40,242 bases of DNA, from contig SXSC01000149.1 in assembly GCA_005792355.1 (NCBI GenBank), positions 1 through 40,242 on the forward strand, given 5' to 3'. Position numbers and translations under genes: made by a program. Below are positions 23,571 through 33,134 of the stretch, piece after piece (the stretch's first letter is position 1; each line of letters starts with the position of its first letter). The notes under the pieces were generated by a model. It saw only the letters and a list, made by a program, of their open reading frames with translations. It was not told the DNA's origin and ran no database searches. Origin of the DNA: Opitutaceae bacterium. GTDB lineage: Bacteria > Verrucomicrobiota > Verrucomicrobiia > Opitutales > Opitutaceae.

Positions 23571-25558
23571 TGCGGAGGAAGCCGGCATTTCCCGCGCGGC
23601 GCCCCTGTCTTCGCCCCAGGCTGGGGCGGGGGCACATCGGCTTGCTGGCGAGCATCGTGCTCGGCTTGAGCGCGGCGGGCGCGGTTCCGGCGGGCGCGCC
23701 GGCCGCGCCGGAGCCGTTCCCGGTGGAGCCGAAGACAGCGGTGGAGCGCCCGGAATTCACGACCCAGGCCCTCGTGCTGCGCGACGGCGCCCTGCTCGCC
23801 TATTACGTGCGACCTGGGACCGGGCCCACTCTCATCCTGATTCCCGAGACCAACGGCGATCGCGCGCAGTACTTCACCGAGGAATTTCTGGCACGGATTG
23901 ATCGGACGTTTCACCTGGTGGTGATCGAGACCCGTGGCCAGGGCCGAAGCTGGCCACCGCCGACGCCGGCGCAGGCCTCGATTGCACACTACGCGGAGGA
24001 TGCGATCGAAGTCGCGCGGCACCTCGGGCTGGCTGGCTGGTACGTCGGTGGCCACAGCCTGGGCGGGATGACGGCGATCGCGATCGCGGGGCGCAAGCCG
24101 GCCGGCCTGCGCGGGGTCATCGCGCTCGAGGGTTGGGTTCACTCCCGGGTGCCGGAGCTGGCGTTTGCTGGTCACCCCCCCCGGACGGAGGCGCAAAACG
24201 TCGAGGCGCGCCGCCAGCGCGAGGCCCGCTACCTTTCCCACCGCTGGACGGCGGAGGAGTATGCCTCCCTCACGCGGATGTGGCGGGCCTGGACGGAAGG
24301 GGAGGCGATCATGCGCGACACGACCTATCCGTTGCTTGCCGTGTTTGGCGATCGCGGTCGGCCGCAACGGCCCGGACGCGCGGCGTTGCTGCTGCCGGAC
24401 AAGCCCAACGTGGAACTCGCCTGGATCGCCGGCGCGGGGCACCAGGTGACGGCACCGCCCTTCGCCGGGGAGGTCGCCACGGCGATCAACCACTTCATCG
24501 CCCGGGTCGAGGCACTGCCCGGTCCGCGGGTGGTGCGCCACCAAATCGTCTGGCGCGAGCCGGGGCGCTTTGCCGGCTGGCCCGCCAACAACGGCGCGTG
24601 GGCGTGGGGCGATGAACTTCTCGTGGGTTTCACCGCGGGATGGCACAAGATACGGGATGTGCAGCGGCATCAGATCGACGACGCCCGGCCGGCGCAAGCG
24701 GCGTTCGCGCGCAGTCTGGATGGTGGCGCCACGTGGCATATCGAAATGCCGCCGACCGTGCCCGGCGTCGAAGAGGCGATGAAGAAGCTAAAGCCACTCG
24801 CCGAGCCCATCGACTTTCTTCGCCCCGGCTTTGCGCTGACACTGCGTTTTCACGCGAGTGGCCGCCCATTCTTCTACTATTCTTACGACAAGGGCCACCT
24901 TTGGTCCGGCCCCTTTGCCTTTCCAGACTTGGGCACACCCGGAATCGAGGCCCGCACAGACTACCTCGTGCACGGCGACCGCGAGATGACGGTCTTTCTC
25001 ACCGCGCGGAAGGCAAACGGCAAGGAAGGCCGGCCGTTCTGCGCGCGCACCACGGACGGGGGTGTTACGTGGGAGCGCCAGGCCTACATCGGCCCCGAGC
25101 CGGAGGATTTCGTGATCATGCCATCGACGGTCGCGCTCGATGAAAAGACGTTCCTCACCACCGTACGCGTCAAGCAGGGCGACCGGCCCGCGTGGATCGA
25201 CGCCTGGATCTCGCGCGACCGCGGCAAGAGCTGGGACTACTGCAACCGTCCGGCGCCGGATACCGGGTTCAAGTCGGGTAATCCGCCCGACTTGCTGCGG
25301 CTGCGCGACGGTCGCCTCTGCCTCATCTACGGCTACCGTTCAGCGCCCCGCGGCATCCGCGCCCGTCTCAGCCAGGACCAGGGGGCCACGTGGGGCGAAG
25401 AAATCGTCCTGCGGGCCGACGCCGTCACGCACGATCTCGGCTATCCCCGATCTTTCCAACGGGCCGACGGGCGCATCCTCACGGTGTATTACTACAACGA
25501 CGGCGCCCACACGGAGCGATTCATCGCCGCCACGGAATGGGAGCCCGGGCTTCCGTGA
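23570..25558 (+). CDS. Fusion protein: alpha/beta-hydrolase plus Asp-box sialidase-like domain
   Basis: A 662-residue two-domain protein with an N-terminal signal or anchor (about 21-46). Residues 65-315 form an alpha/beta-hydrolase: nucleophile Ser163 in GGHSLGG, Asp261 in VFGDRG and His291 in GAGHQV complete a triad. Residues 325-660 form a six-bladed sialidase-like propeller with four Asp-boxes (SLDGGATW 382, TTDGGVTW 494, SRDRGKSW 548, SQDQGATW 601) and the late TVYYYND motif of BNR proteins. The first domain would cleave an ester, the second bind or hydrolyse a sugar. Whether the propeller is a true sialidase is unclear, as the full Arg triad was not verified. Start ATG 23570 overlaps the receptor stop (TGATG), so expression is coupled. 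Confidence 0.85.
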   Translation: MRRKPAFPARRPCLRPRLGRGHIGLLASIVLGLSAAGAVPAGAPAAPEPFPVEPKTAVERPEFTTQALVLRDGALLAYYVRPGTGPTLILIPETNGDRAQYFTEEFLARIDRTFHLVVIETRGQGRSWPPPTPAQASIAHYAEDAIEVARHLGLAGWYVGGHSLGGMTAIAIAGRKPAGLRGVIALEGWVHSRVPELAFAGHPPRTEAQNVEARRQREARYLSHRWTAEEYASLTRMWRAWTEGEAIMRDTTYPLLAVFGDRGRPQRPGRAALLLPDKPNVELAWIAGAGHQVTAPPFAGEVATAINHFIARVEALPGPRVVRHQIVWREPGRFAGWPANNGAWAWGDELLVGFTAGWHKIRDVQRHQIDDARPAQAAFARSLDGGATWHIEMPPTVPGVEEAMKKLKPLAEPIDFLRPGFALTLRFHASGRPFFYYSYDKGHLWSGPFAFPDLGTPGIEARTDYLVHGDREMTVFLTARKANGKEGRPFCARTTDGGVTWERQAYIGPEPEDFVIMPSTVALDEKTFLTTVRVKQGDRPAWIDAWISRDRGKSWDYCNRPAPDTGFKSGNPPDLLRLRDGRLCLIYGYRSAPRGIRARLSQDQGATWGEEIVLRADAVTHDLGYPRSFQRADGRILTVYYYNDGAHTERFIAATEWEPGLP

Positions 25559-25608
25559 ACGGCCGCCGCGGTTCGCTTGCGTTGCCTTCACTCGCACCCT
25601 GACCCTTC

Positions 25609-27594
25609 ATGCCTGCCGCCATCTCTTCAATTTCGGACCGGTCCCCGTCCGACGCGGACTACGACGTTGTGGTAATCGGCGGGACTCCCGCCGGCATCGT
25701 GTTTGCGGTCCGGGCCGCCCGCGAAGGCGCCCGCGTGCTGCTCGTCAACCACACGCCGCATCTCGGCGGGATGCTGGCCAACGGCCTCGGCGTGTGGGAT
25801 TCACGCTACGAGCGCAAGCGGTCGCCCATCTACGACGAAGTCCGCCAGGCGATCTTTGCGTACTACCACGACACGTATGGCCTGGCTTCGCCGCAATACA
25901 GCGACGCCCTCCCGGGCGCAACCGGTCATACCAATGGCAAGTTCGAGCCCCACGTGGCGGAGCAAGTTCTGACGGCGTTGGTGGCCCGGGAAGAGCGAAT
26001 CACCGTGGTGTTGTCGCACTATCCGGCGGCGGTCGAGCGGGTGGGACCGCGGATTGTGGGCATTACTTTTGCGTCCATGGATGGGTCGGAATGTTTTCGG
26101 GCCAGCGGGCCGATCTTTGCCGAGTGCTCCTACGAAGCGGACACTCTACCACTGGCGGGTATTCCCTACCGCGTCGGCCGCGAGGCGCGGGCAGAGTACG
26201 GCGAGGCCCATGCAGGAGTCGTCTTTATGCAGCCGGCGGAGGAGGCACCGAACGCGGGCATGGCGCGGACGGCAGCGGACCAGGCGGCGCTGCAGTTGCG
26301 ATATTTTCCCGGCTTTCAGGTGCGGCGGCCCGAAAGCACCGGCGAAGGCGACGGGAACGTTCAGGCGATGAATTACCGCGTCATTCTCACGAGCGACCCG
26401 GCCCGGCGCGTGCCGATCCAGCCGCCCGGGAATTACGATCCCGTCCGATTGCGTGAACTCGAATTTGGGGCGGAGATTGAGGCGATTCCCAACGGCAAAC
26501 TGGGGCTGAACCGGCCGCAGTTGCTTGGACCTCACAACGCCTATGTCGAAGGCGACTGGTCGACCCGCTGCCGGGTGATGGATCTCCATTGGGAAACCGC
26601 GCTGGCCCTGCTTTGGTTCCGGCAACACGATCGATCCGTGCCGGAGGCGGAGCGTCGCCGCTGGCTCGAATACGGCTTGGCGCGCGATGAGTTTTCCGAC
26701 CATCATCATCGGCCCCATGAAATCTATCTCCGCGAGGGACGTCGACTCGTTGGGCGCACCCTGCTGACCCAGGCCGACACGATGCTCACACCCGGCCTCG
26801 GCCGGCCGCCCCTCCACCGCGACAGCATCGCTTTCACCGAATGGTATGTGGACTCACACGCCTGCACGCCCCGACGCGTCGCGGGTAGCCTCGAGGAGGG
26901 TAAGATCATGCTGCACCAGGAGACCTTCCCTGGCCAGGTGCCGTTCCGCGCCTTGCTGCCGACCGGCGTGGACAACCTGCTGGTGCCGGTAAGCCTCAGT
27001 GCCACGCATGTGGCGTGGAACACGGTCCGCCTTGAGGCGACTTGGATGCACATCGCCGAAGCCGCCGCGTATGCGGCGTTGCAGGCGTTGCAGCACGAGC
27101 AGGCTCCTGCGGCCATCGATGGCGATCGGCTGCGGCAGACACTGGCAGCCCGCGGGATCACGCTCGCGTTTTTCAACGACCTCGATTCGGCCCCGGGCGA
27201 TGAGATGGCGGCGGCGGCGCAGTATTTCTCCGGCTGGGGCTTTTTCCCGGACTTCGACGCCCGGCTGGCGGCGCCGCTCGATGGTGGCACCGCCCGGGAG
27301 TGGCTGGCCGCGCTCCGCTGCGGCGCGCCGGCTGAGCCGAACGCGGTTGCGCGCAGGATCGCCCTCGCTTGCGCCCGGGACGAAGCGCCGGTGCGCCGCA
27401 CGGAGTTTGCGGCGCTGCTGCCAGAAGTGGAACTTGCCGCCGGGCTGGACGAGACCCTTACCCGGGGAGAAGGGTTAGGGGCACTATGGCGGTGCTTGCG
27501 GTCCAGCCGCGGCAACGCGAACCCACCGTCGCGGGAAATCGCCGTGGCACCGTCAACTCCCGCCCTCGCCTCCGATTCCACCAATGTCCACTAA
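25609..27594 (+). CDS. FAD-dependent oxidoreductase (PF12831 type)
   Basis: A 661-residue flavoprotein of the FAD-dependent oxidoreductase family often found in Verrucomicrobiota and Planctomycetes glycan loci. The dinucleotide-binding segment is DVVVIGGTPAGIVFAVRAA (about 19-37), with GGTPAG in place of GxGxxG. The acidic residue that usually ends strand two is Asn47 (LLVNHTPHLGGM). HLGGMLANGLG is the family's second motif, and VDNLLVPVSLSATHVAW (about 455-471) is the conserved C-terminal FAD segment. No signal peptide is apparent. It lies 50 bp after the fusion gene and overlaps the next gene by 11 nt. Oxidation of a sugar hydroxyl is the likely role; the substrate is unknown. Confidence 0.82.
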   Translation: MPAAISSISDRSPSDADYDVVVIGGTPAGIVFAVRAAREGARVLLVNHTPHLGGMLANGLGVWDSRYERKRSPIYDEVRQAIFAYYHDTYGLASPQYSDALPGATGHTNGKFEPHVAEQVLTALVAREERITVVLSHYPAAVERVGPRIVGITFASMDGSECFRASGPIFAECSYEADTLPLAGIPYRVGREARAEYGEAHAGVVFMQPAEEAPNAGMARTAADQAALQLRYFPGFQVRRPESTGEGDGNVQAMNYRVILTSDPARRVPIQPPGNYDPVRLRELEFGAEIEAIPNGKLGLNRPQLLGPHNAYVEGDWSTRCRVMDLHWETALALLWFRQHDRSVPEAERRRWLEYGLARDEFSDHHHRPHEIYLREGRRLVGRTLLTQADTMLTPGLGRPPLHRDSIAFTEWYVDSHACTPRRVAGSLEEGKIMLHQETFPGQVPFRALLPTGVDNLLVPVSLSATHVAWNTVRLEATWMHIAEAAAYAALQALQHEQAPAAIDGDRLRQTLAARGITLAFFNDLDSAPGDEMAAAAQYFSGWGFFPDFDARLAAPLDGGTAREWLAALRCGAPAEPNAVARRIALACARDEAPVRRTEFAALLPEVELAAGLDETLTRGEGLGALWRCLRSSRGNANPPSREIAVAPSTPALASDSTNVH

Positions 27595-28795
27595 TCGTAT
27601 CCTTCGGTTCATTCCCAACGCCGTACTGGGGGGATCTCTCCTGGCCGGGGCCGTTTTCGCCGCGACGGAACTACCACCCATGCTCGACCTGCCAGGCACG
27701 GGCGGTGATCCCGGCAAGATCAATTTTGGCACGCTGGCGATCCTGCCGGGCGAGCACGCCATCGTCTCGCACGGCAACGCTCCCTGGGTGTTTCGCAATC
27801 ACAATTACCTGGCTTGGTTCGAAGGTCGCTACTGGGCGATGTGGAGCCACGGCCTGCGCCAGGAGGACTATCCCGAGCAGCATGTGCAGTATGCCACCAG
27901 CTTCGACGGCCTCACCTGGACCGAGGCCAAGCCGATCGTCGGTCCCTCGCCGGACAAGGACTTCCGCTACATCGCCCGGGGCTTCTGGGCCCGTGCCGGC
28001 GAGTTGCTGGCCCTGGCCAGCCATGACGAATCCTACGACGCCACGGGCAAAAAGAAGCTCTTCGGTCCGAGCCTGGAACTGCGCGCCTATGCCTGGGACA
28101 AGGCGACCGGCACCTGGCAGCCCCGCGGGGTGCTGGCGCGGGATACGATCAACAACTTCCCGCCGACGCTGCTGCCGGACGGCACGTGGGCCATGGTGCG
28201 ACGCGACCATGACCTGAAGGTTTCGATGCTGATCGGCGGGGTGAAAGCGGCGCACGACTGGAATAACATTCCTCTCACCATGCCGCCCGGCAGCAATTTT
28301 CGCGCGGACGAACCGGTGCTTTCGGCGCTGCCCGACGGCCGGGTCATCGGACTCTTCCGCGACAACGGCGGTTCGAAGCGGCTGTACCGGGCTGTATCCG
28401 CCGACAACGGACGGAGCTGGACCACGCCGGCGAAGACCAACTTCCCCGACGCCACCTCGAAGTTCTTCCCGCTGCGCACCTCGCGGGGCTACTACGTGTT
28501 GGTTTCCAATGCCAACCCGGCGCCCCAGCAGCGCCTGCCGTTGTGCCTTGCGGTGTCGGAGGACGGCCTGACCTACACCCGCCTGGTGCGGCTGCCGGTG
28601 CCGACGGCGCCGCAGGATCTCCGGCCCCGCATCGGGGAGCGCAAGGCGGCGGGCTTCCAATACCCCCACGTCATCGAACAGGCCGGACACCTCCTCGTCA
28701 TCTATTCGCGCGACATGAAGACGGTGGAATCGATCCGGGTGGCGCTCGCCGACGTGGACCAACTGCGGCGGACCAACCTGGCCGCGACCCCGTGA
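27584..28795 (+). CDS. Secreted Asp-box (BNR) sialidase-like protein
   Basis: A 403-residue protein with a signal peptide (AVLGGSLLAGAVFA, cleavage near 26) and a sialidase-like beta-propeller over the rest. The Asp-box-like elements are SFDGLTWTE (about 106), SADNGRSWTT (about 270) and SEDGLTYTR (about 325). ARGFWARAGELLALASHDE and FRADEPVLSALPDGRVIGLF are blade segments of the exo-alpha-sialidase superfamily. The C-terminus HLLVIYSRDMKTVESIRVA resembles the final blade. It is the second propeller protein of the locus. Its start ATG 27584 lies inside the end of the FAD gene. True sialidase activity is uncertain, since many Asp-box proteins of this group act on other sugars or none. Confidence 0.78.
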   Translation: MSTNRILRFIPNAVLGGSLLAGAVFAATELPPMLDLPGTGGDPGKINFGTLAILPGEHAIVSHGNAPWVFRNHNYLAWFEGRYWAMWSHGLRQEDYPEQHVQYATSFDGLTWTEAKPIVGPSPDKDFRYIARGFWARAGELLALASHDESYDATGKKKLFGPSLELRAYAWDKATGTWQPRGVLARDTINNFPPTLLPDGTWAMVRRDHDLKVSMLIGGVKAAHDWNNIPLTMPPGSNFRADEPVLSALPDGRVIGLFRDNGGSKRLYRAVSADNGRSWTTPAKTNFPDATSKFFPLRTSRGYYVLVSNANPAPQQRLPLCLAVSEDGLTYTRLVRLPVPTAPQDLRPRIGERKAAGFQYPHVIEQAGHLLVIYSRDMKTVESIRVALADVDQLRRTNLAATP

Positions 28796-28900
28796 CGGAA
28801 CTCAACCTCCGGACCCTCGATGTGGTCGCCGTGGCGGCCGACCTCGCCAACTCCAGCAGAATCCAGTTTGCTTCCAGCAGTCGGTTTTTCAGGAGTCGCC

Positions 28901-30223
28901 ATGATCCATAAATCCACCATCCAACGGCGGGATTTTCTCAAAGCCGGGACGGCAACGGTCGCGGGCACGTTGCTCGCGCCGGTCGCCATGGGCCAGGGCC
29001 TGGCCAGCGACCCGAAGCCGGTGCGCATCGGCTGTGTCGGCGTGGGTCGGCGGGGCACGAGTTTGCTGGGAATTTTGCTCCGCATGGAAGGCGTCGAGGT
29101 ACCCGCCGTTTGCGACCTCGATCCTGCGGCGGCCGTGAAAGCGCAACAGCTGGTCGCCCGCTCTGGCCGAAAGGCTCCGGAAGTCTACTCCAAGGGCACC
29201 GAGGATTTTCAGCGCCTGATGAACCGCGGCGATCTCGACGCCGTGATTCTGGCCACTCCGTGGGAATGGCATGCCCCCATGGCCGTCTCCGCGATGAAGG
29301 CGGGCAAGTACGTGGGCGTCGAAGTGCCTTGTGCCATCACTGTCGACGAATGTTGGGAGCTGGTGAGAACCTCCGAAACCACCGGCGTCCCCTGCATGAT
29401 GCTCGAAAACTGGAGCTTCCGCCGGGACAACCTCGCCGTGTTGAAGATGATTCGCGCGGGGCTCTTCGGCGAGATTGTCCATTGCCACTGCGCCCATTCG
29501 CACAACTGCGTCTATTGGTACTTCGACGCCCAGGGCCAGCCGCGCTGGAGCGGTGACCACCTGCTGCGGCGCAACGCCGATCAATACCCCACGCACAGTC
29601 TCGGGCCGGTGCTGAGCTGGATGGACATCAATTGTGGCGACCGCTTCGACACCGTGGTCTCGATGGCCTCGCGCTCGCTGGGAATCAAAGATCAACTCGA
29701 ACGGAAGTACGGCAAGGACCACGCTCCCGCCAAGCTGCCCTATCAACAGGGCGACATCGTCACCACGATGGTCAAGACCGTCCGGGGCAACACGATTGTC
29801 ATCGCGATGGACATGCAATTGCCGCGCCCCTACGACAATCGCTGGCAGATCCAGGGCACCCGCGGACTGTACAATGAGCAGCGCGACGCCGTATTCATAG
29901 CCGACTCAGCCGAGAAGGCCGAAAACTGGGAGCCGTTCGCACCGTACCAAGCCAAATACGACCACGGATGGTGGCGGGACGCGGCGGCGGTGCCCGGGAC
30001 TGGCGCGCACGGCGGTACCGACGGAGTCGAACTGCGGGAATTCGTCCGCTCGGTCCGGGCCATAACGCAAACGCTGATCGACGTCTACGACTCGGTGACG
30101 ATGAGCGTGATCTTTCCTCTCTCGGAGCAGTCCATTGCGGCCGGCAGTGCGCCGGTGAAATGTCCCGACTTCACGGGCGGCCGGTGGCAACCGACCAAGC
30201 CGAAGTTCGCGGTCGAAAGCTGA
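28901..30223 (+). CDS. Tat-exported Gfo/Idh/MocA protein, GH109-like
   Basis: A 440-residue protein with a twin-arginine signal (QRRDFLKAG, 8-16) and an NAD-binding motif GCVGVGRRG (44-52). The middle matches glycoside hydrolase family 109, NAD-dependent alpha-N-acetylgalactosaminidases. It shows TPWEWHAPMAVSAMKAGKYV (119-138), EVPCAITVDECWELV, MMLENWSFRRDNLAVLKMI (167-185) and NADQYPTHSLGPV (225-237) with likely active-site His232. ATG 28901 is chosen because AGGAG lies about 8 bp upstream and it gives the Tat signal. Its stop overlaps the next start (TGATG). Exported folded with cofactor, it would cleave a terminal sugar by transient oxidation at C3; the exact sugar is open. Confidence 0.85.
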   Translation: MIHKSTIQRRDFLKAGTATVAGTLLAPVAMGQGLASDPKPVRIGCVGVGRRGTSLLGILLRMEGVEVPAVCDLDPAAAVKAQQLVARSGRKAPEVYSKGTEDFQRLMNRGDLDAVILATPWEWHAPMAVSAMKAGKYVGVEVPCAITVDECWELVRTSETTGVPCMMLENWSFRRDNLAVLKMIRAGLFGEIVHCHCAHSHNCVYWYFDAQGQPRWSGDHLLRRNADQYPTHSLGPVLSWMDINCGDRFDTVVSMASRSLGIKDQLERKYGKDHAPAKLPYQQGDIVTTMVKTVRGNTIVIAMDMQLPRPYDNRWQIQGTRGLYNEQRDAVFIADSAEKAENWEPFAPYQAKYDHGWWRDAAAVPGTGAHGGTDGVELREFVRSVRAITQTLIDVYDSVTMSVIFPLSEQSIAAGSAPVKCPDFTGGRWQPTKPKFAVES

Positions 30224-31281
30224 TGCCCATGGCGATGACCCCGCGCCAACGCTGGCTGGCCTTGCTGGACCGCAAGACCCCGGATCGCATTCCCACCGAC
30301 TATCAAGCCACCGGCGAAGTGACCGACCGGCTGTGCCGCGACTTGGGCTGCGCGGATGGCGAAGCGCTGTACCGCAAGCTGCACATCGATGCCCGCCGCA
30401 AGGTCGAACCAGTTTGGAACCGTCCGCCCGGCTTGCCGGCCGAGGCTGACATGTGGGGTATCGTCTATCGTGAGATCTCATACGGATCTGGCGTGTACCT
30501 GGAACCGGAGCATCAACCGCTGGCGCATGCAACCAGCGTGGCGGAGGTTGACGCCCATCGCTGGCCGTCCTGCGACGATTTCGACTACTCGGTCGTCACC
30601 CGAACACTCGATGCGGACGACGGCTACCGGCCCATCCACGCGGGCTGCTACGAGCCTTTCCTCCTGTACTGCTATCTGCGCGGGCTGGAAGCGTCGCTCG
30701 AAGACCTGGTGCTGCGGCCGGAAATCGCCGACGCCATTCTGGGGCACCTCTTCGACTTCTACCACGAGCACCACCGCCGCCTCTTCGAAGCCGGCCGCGG
30801 GCGGATCGACACGACCTACGTGGCCGAGGATCTCGGAGCCCAGACCGGGCCGCTCATGAGCTTGCCAATGTACCGCCGGTTCTTGCTGGCGAACCAGATC
30901 AAGCTGGCCGATCTGGCCCGATCATACGGTGTGCACGTGATGTATCATACCGACGGCGCGGCGCGGGTGTTCTTGCCCGACCTAATTGACCGGGTCGGCA
31001 TCGAAATCCTCAACCCGGTTCAGTGGCGTTGTCCGGGCATGGAGCGGGAGAAACTCGTCGCCGATTTCGGCCGGCACCTCATTTTCCATGGGTCGATCGA
31101 CAACCAGCAGACCCTGCCGTTTGGCACGGTGGACGACGTGGTCTGCGAGGTGCGCGCCAGCGTCGAAATCTACCGCCCCGCACGCTGGATTTGCGCTCCA
31201 TGTCACAACCTCCAACCCATCAGCTCAACCGCCAATATCGTGGCCTTGTACGAGGCAATCCATGAATACGGTCGCCACTAG
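30223..31281 (+). CDS. URO-D superfamily protein (MtaA/CmuA-like)
   Basis: A 352-residue member of the uroporphyrinogen-decarboxylase superfamily. Start region MTPRQRWLALLDRKTPDRIP is typical, and the barrel core has LRPEIADAILGHLFDFYHEH, TYVAEDLGAQTGPLMS and VMYHTDGAARVFLPDLIDR, then GIEILNPVQ, the family hallmark. It is unlikely to be HemE itself, given its context and lack of the HemE N-terminal RQAGR motif. MtaA/CmuA-type members transfer methyl groups between corrinoid proteins and thiols. No corrinoid protein gene is visible beside it. ATG 30223 overlaps the GH109-like stop; a second ATG at 30229 is also possible. Such genes recur in sugar-degradation clusters, where their role is unproven. 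Confidence 0.8.
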   Translation: MPMAMTPRQRWLALLDRKTPDRIPTDYQATGEVTDRLCRDLGCADGEALYRKLHIDARRKVEPVWNRPPGLPAEADMWGIVYREISYGSGVYLEPEHQPLAHATSVAEVDAHRWPSCDDFDYSVVTRTLDADDGYRPIHAGCYEPFLLYCYLRGLEASLEDLVLRPEIADAILGHLFDFYHEHHRRLFEAGRGRIDTTYVAEDLGAQTGPLMSLPMYRRFLLANQIKLADLARSYGVHVMYHTDGAARVFLPDLIDRVGIEILNPVQWRCPGMEREKLVADFGRHLIFHGSIDNQQTLPFGTVDDVVCEVRASVEIYRPARWICAPCHNLQPISSTANIVALYEAIHEYGRH

Positions 31282-31302
31282 TCGACGGAGCCCGGCAATC
31301 GT

Positions 31303-31338
31303 GAAGTCCAACCTCTGGCATCCACCAGGTCGGACTTC
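31303..31338. repeat. Hairpin between URO-D-like and symporter genes
   Basis: A 12-bp stem (GAAGTCCAACCT at 31303-31314 against AGGTCGGACTTC at 31327-31338) with one mismatch and a 12-nt loop. No T-run follows, so it may be an mRNA-processing or stability hairpin separating enzyme and transporter transcripts. Confidence 0.5.
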
Positions 31339-31401
31339 CCCTCCGGGGGGTTGCGGCTCTGAATCGTGGTGCGAGATCACCGCGCGAGCGAATCTCCTCC
31401 T

Positions 31402-32946
31402 ATGATCATCACCAGTCGTCCACTGGATATCGTCGCGGTTGCCAGCTATCTCGTCGCGATGATCGTGATCGGGCTCTATTGCTCGCGACGCAGCAAGAAC
31501 TCCGAAAATTACTTTGTCGGGCGTCGCAGCTTTCCGGGGTGGGCGGTGGCCTTGTCCATGCTCGCGACCATCGTGAGCTCGGCCACGTTTTTGGCCCTGC
31601 CGGCGGCGGCCTACGTGCTCGATTGGCGGCAACTCACCGTCAACCTGATGGTGCCCTTGGTCACGGTACTGGCCATCGTGGTGTTCATTCCCTTCTTTCG
31701 TCGCGCCGGTCGGACCTCCGCCTTCGAGTACCTCATGGATCGGTTTGGCCCGGGGGCGCGGCTTTACGGGGCGGTCAGCTTTATCATGCTCCAGCAGATT
31801 CGGCTGGCCATGATACTGTTTCTCGTGGCGCTACCGATGGAGTTCCTGACGGGGGCTCCGCTCGACGCCGTGATTGTGGGCTGCGGGTTCTTTGTGGCGC
31901 TCTACGCGATTGTGGGAGGCATGGAGACCGTGTTCTGGGCCGGCGTCGTGCAGGCGGTCATCATGCTGGTGGGCGGCGTGCTCTGCCTGGGGTTTGTGAC
32001 CGCCGAATTGCCGGGCGGCCTGGCGCAGGTCATTCGGGTCGGCGGCGCCCACCACAAGTTCAGCCTGGGCAGCTTTGCGTGGAGTCCCCATGAGCGGACC
32101 TTCTACACGGTGGCGATTCTCGGCATCGTGAACTGGCTGACGGTCTTCGCCGGGGAGCAGACGATGGTGCAGCGTTATGTGTCGGCTGGCTCGCTGCGCG
32201 AGGCCCGCAAGGCCACGGCGATCTTTGCGGCCATCGCCGTCCCAATGTGGACGATGTTCTTTTTCATCGGCACCGCGCTGTTTGTTTTTTATCGCGAGTT
32301 TCCCGATCCGACCATCGCGAAGCTGCAGCCCGATCAGGTGCTGCCGTATTTCGTTTTCGCCCACATCCCACCCGGGTTGGCCGGCATCGTCGTGGCCGCA
32401 GTGCTCGCGGCCGCCATGAGTTCGCTCGATTCCGGCGTGAACTCCATCGCCACCGTGACCATCGTGGATTTGGTGCGACCGTACCTCGCGCCCGGTCGCA
32501 GCGACCGTTTCTATCTGAACGCGGCGCGGGTTGCCACGGCCGCGGCGATTCTGGCCATGACCCTCGGTGCCCTCCTCTTCTCCCGGCTCGAGAAAGAGAG
32601 CATGAACGATGTCAGCCTGACAGTGGCCAGCGTCTTTGGCGGGTGTTTGATGGGGCTCTATATGTTGGGGTTCTTCGTTCCGCGGGTCGAGGGAAAGTCG
32701 GTCAATATCGCCCTGGTCCCGGCGGTCGCGTTCAACCTTTACCTGGGGCTGGGAGCCGTGGGCGCACTGCCCAACAGCTGGAAGCTGGGCCTGCACAGCT
32801 ACTGGACCACCGCGGTGGTGAACGGTTTCTTCATGGCGCTCGCCTACGGCCTCAGCTTGGGGCGGAAATCGCTGCCGCGCGACCTGACTGGACTGACGGT
32901 GTGGACACTTCCGGCAAAGCAGGCCGAGCTTCACAAGGGTCAATAA
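31402..32946 (+). CDS. Sodium/solute symporter (SSS family)
   Basis: A 514-residue inner-membrane transporter of the sodium:solute symporter family with about 13-14 predicted helices. SENYFVGRRSFPGWAVALSM followed by LATIVSSATFLALPA is the family's first conserved segment, with Ser/Thr residues of the Na+ site region. AAAMSSLDSGVNSIATV (about 344-360) is the helix 8 signature containing the Na+-binding Ser pair. The loop GRRSFPGW is typical of SGLT-like sugar transporters. ATG 31402 is preferred over an upstream in-frame GTG-like start because it begins MIITSRPLDIVAVASYLV. It would import the sugar released by the exported enzymes upstream. Confidence 0.9.
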   Translation: MIITSRPLDIVAVASYLVAMIVIGLYCSRRSKNSENYFVGRRSFPGWAVALSMLATIVSSATFLALPAAAYVLDWRQLTVNLMVPLVTVLAIVVFIPFFRRAGRTSAFEYLMDRFGPGARLYGAVSFIMLQQIRLAMILFLVALPMEFLTGAPLDAVIVGCGFFVALYAIVGGMETVFWAGVVQAVIMLVGGVLCLGFVTAELPGGLAQVIRVGGAHHKFSLGSFAWSPHERTFYTVAILGIVNWLTVFAGEQTMVQRYVSAGSLREARKATAIFAAIAVPMWTMFFFIGTALFVFYREFPDPTIAKLQPDQVLPYFVFAHIPPGLAGIVVAAVLAAAMSSLDSGVNSIATVTIVDLVRPYLAPGRSDRFYLNAARVATAAAILAMTLGALLFSRLEKESMNDVSLTVASVFGGCLMGLYMLGFFVPRVEGKSVNIALVPAVAFNLYLGLGAVGALPNSWKLGLHSYWTTAVVNGFFMALAYGLSLGRKSLPRDLTGLTVWTLPAKQAELHKGQ

Positions 32947-33134
32947 GGAGGGTCGACACATGGCGGGCACATGGCTCGAGGTAGCGGAAGGTACATCCCA
33001 TCCCGTCCAAGACCTCGAAGCCCTCGCGCCGCAACACGGTAGTAGGAATTGAGTACACCTCCGAGCCGTGGCCGTCGGCGCACCGTTCCCGGCAACGAGC
33101 CGGTGCCCTTCGGCGGCTCCTCTCCTGCGCCCAT

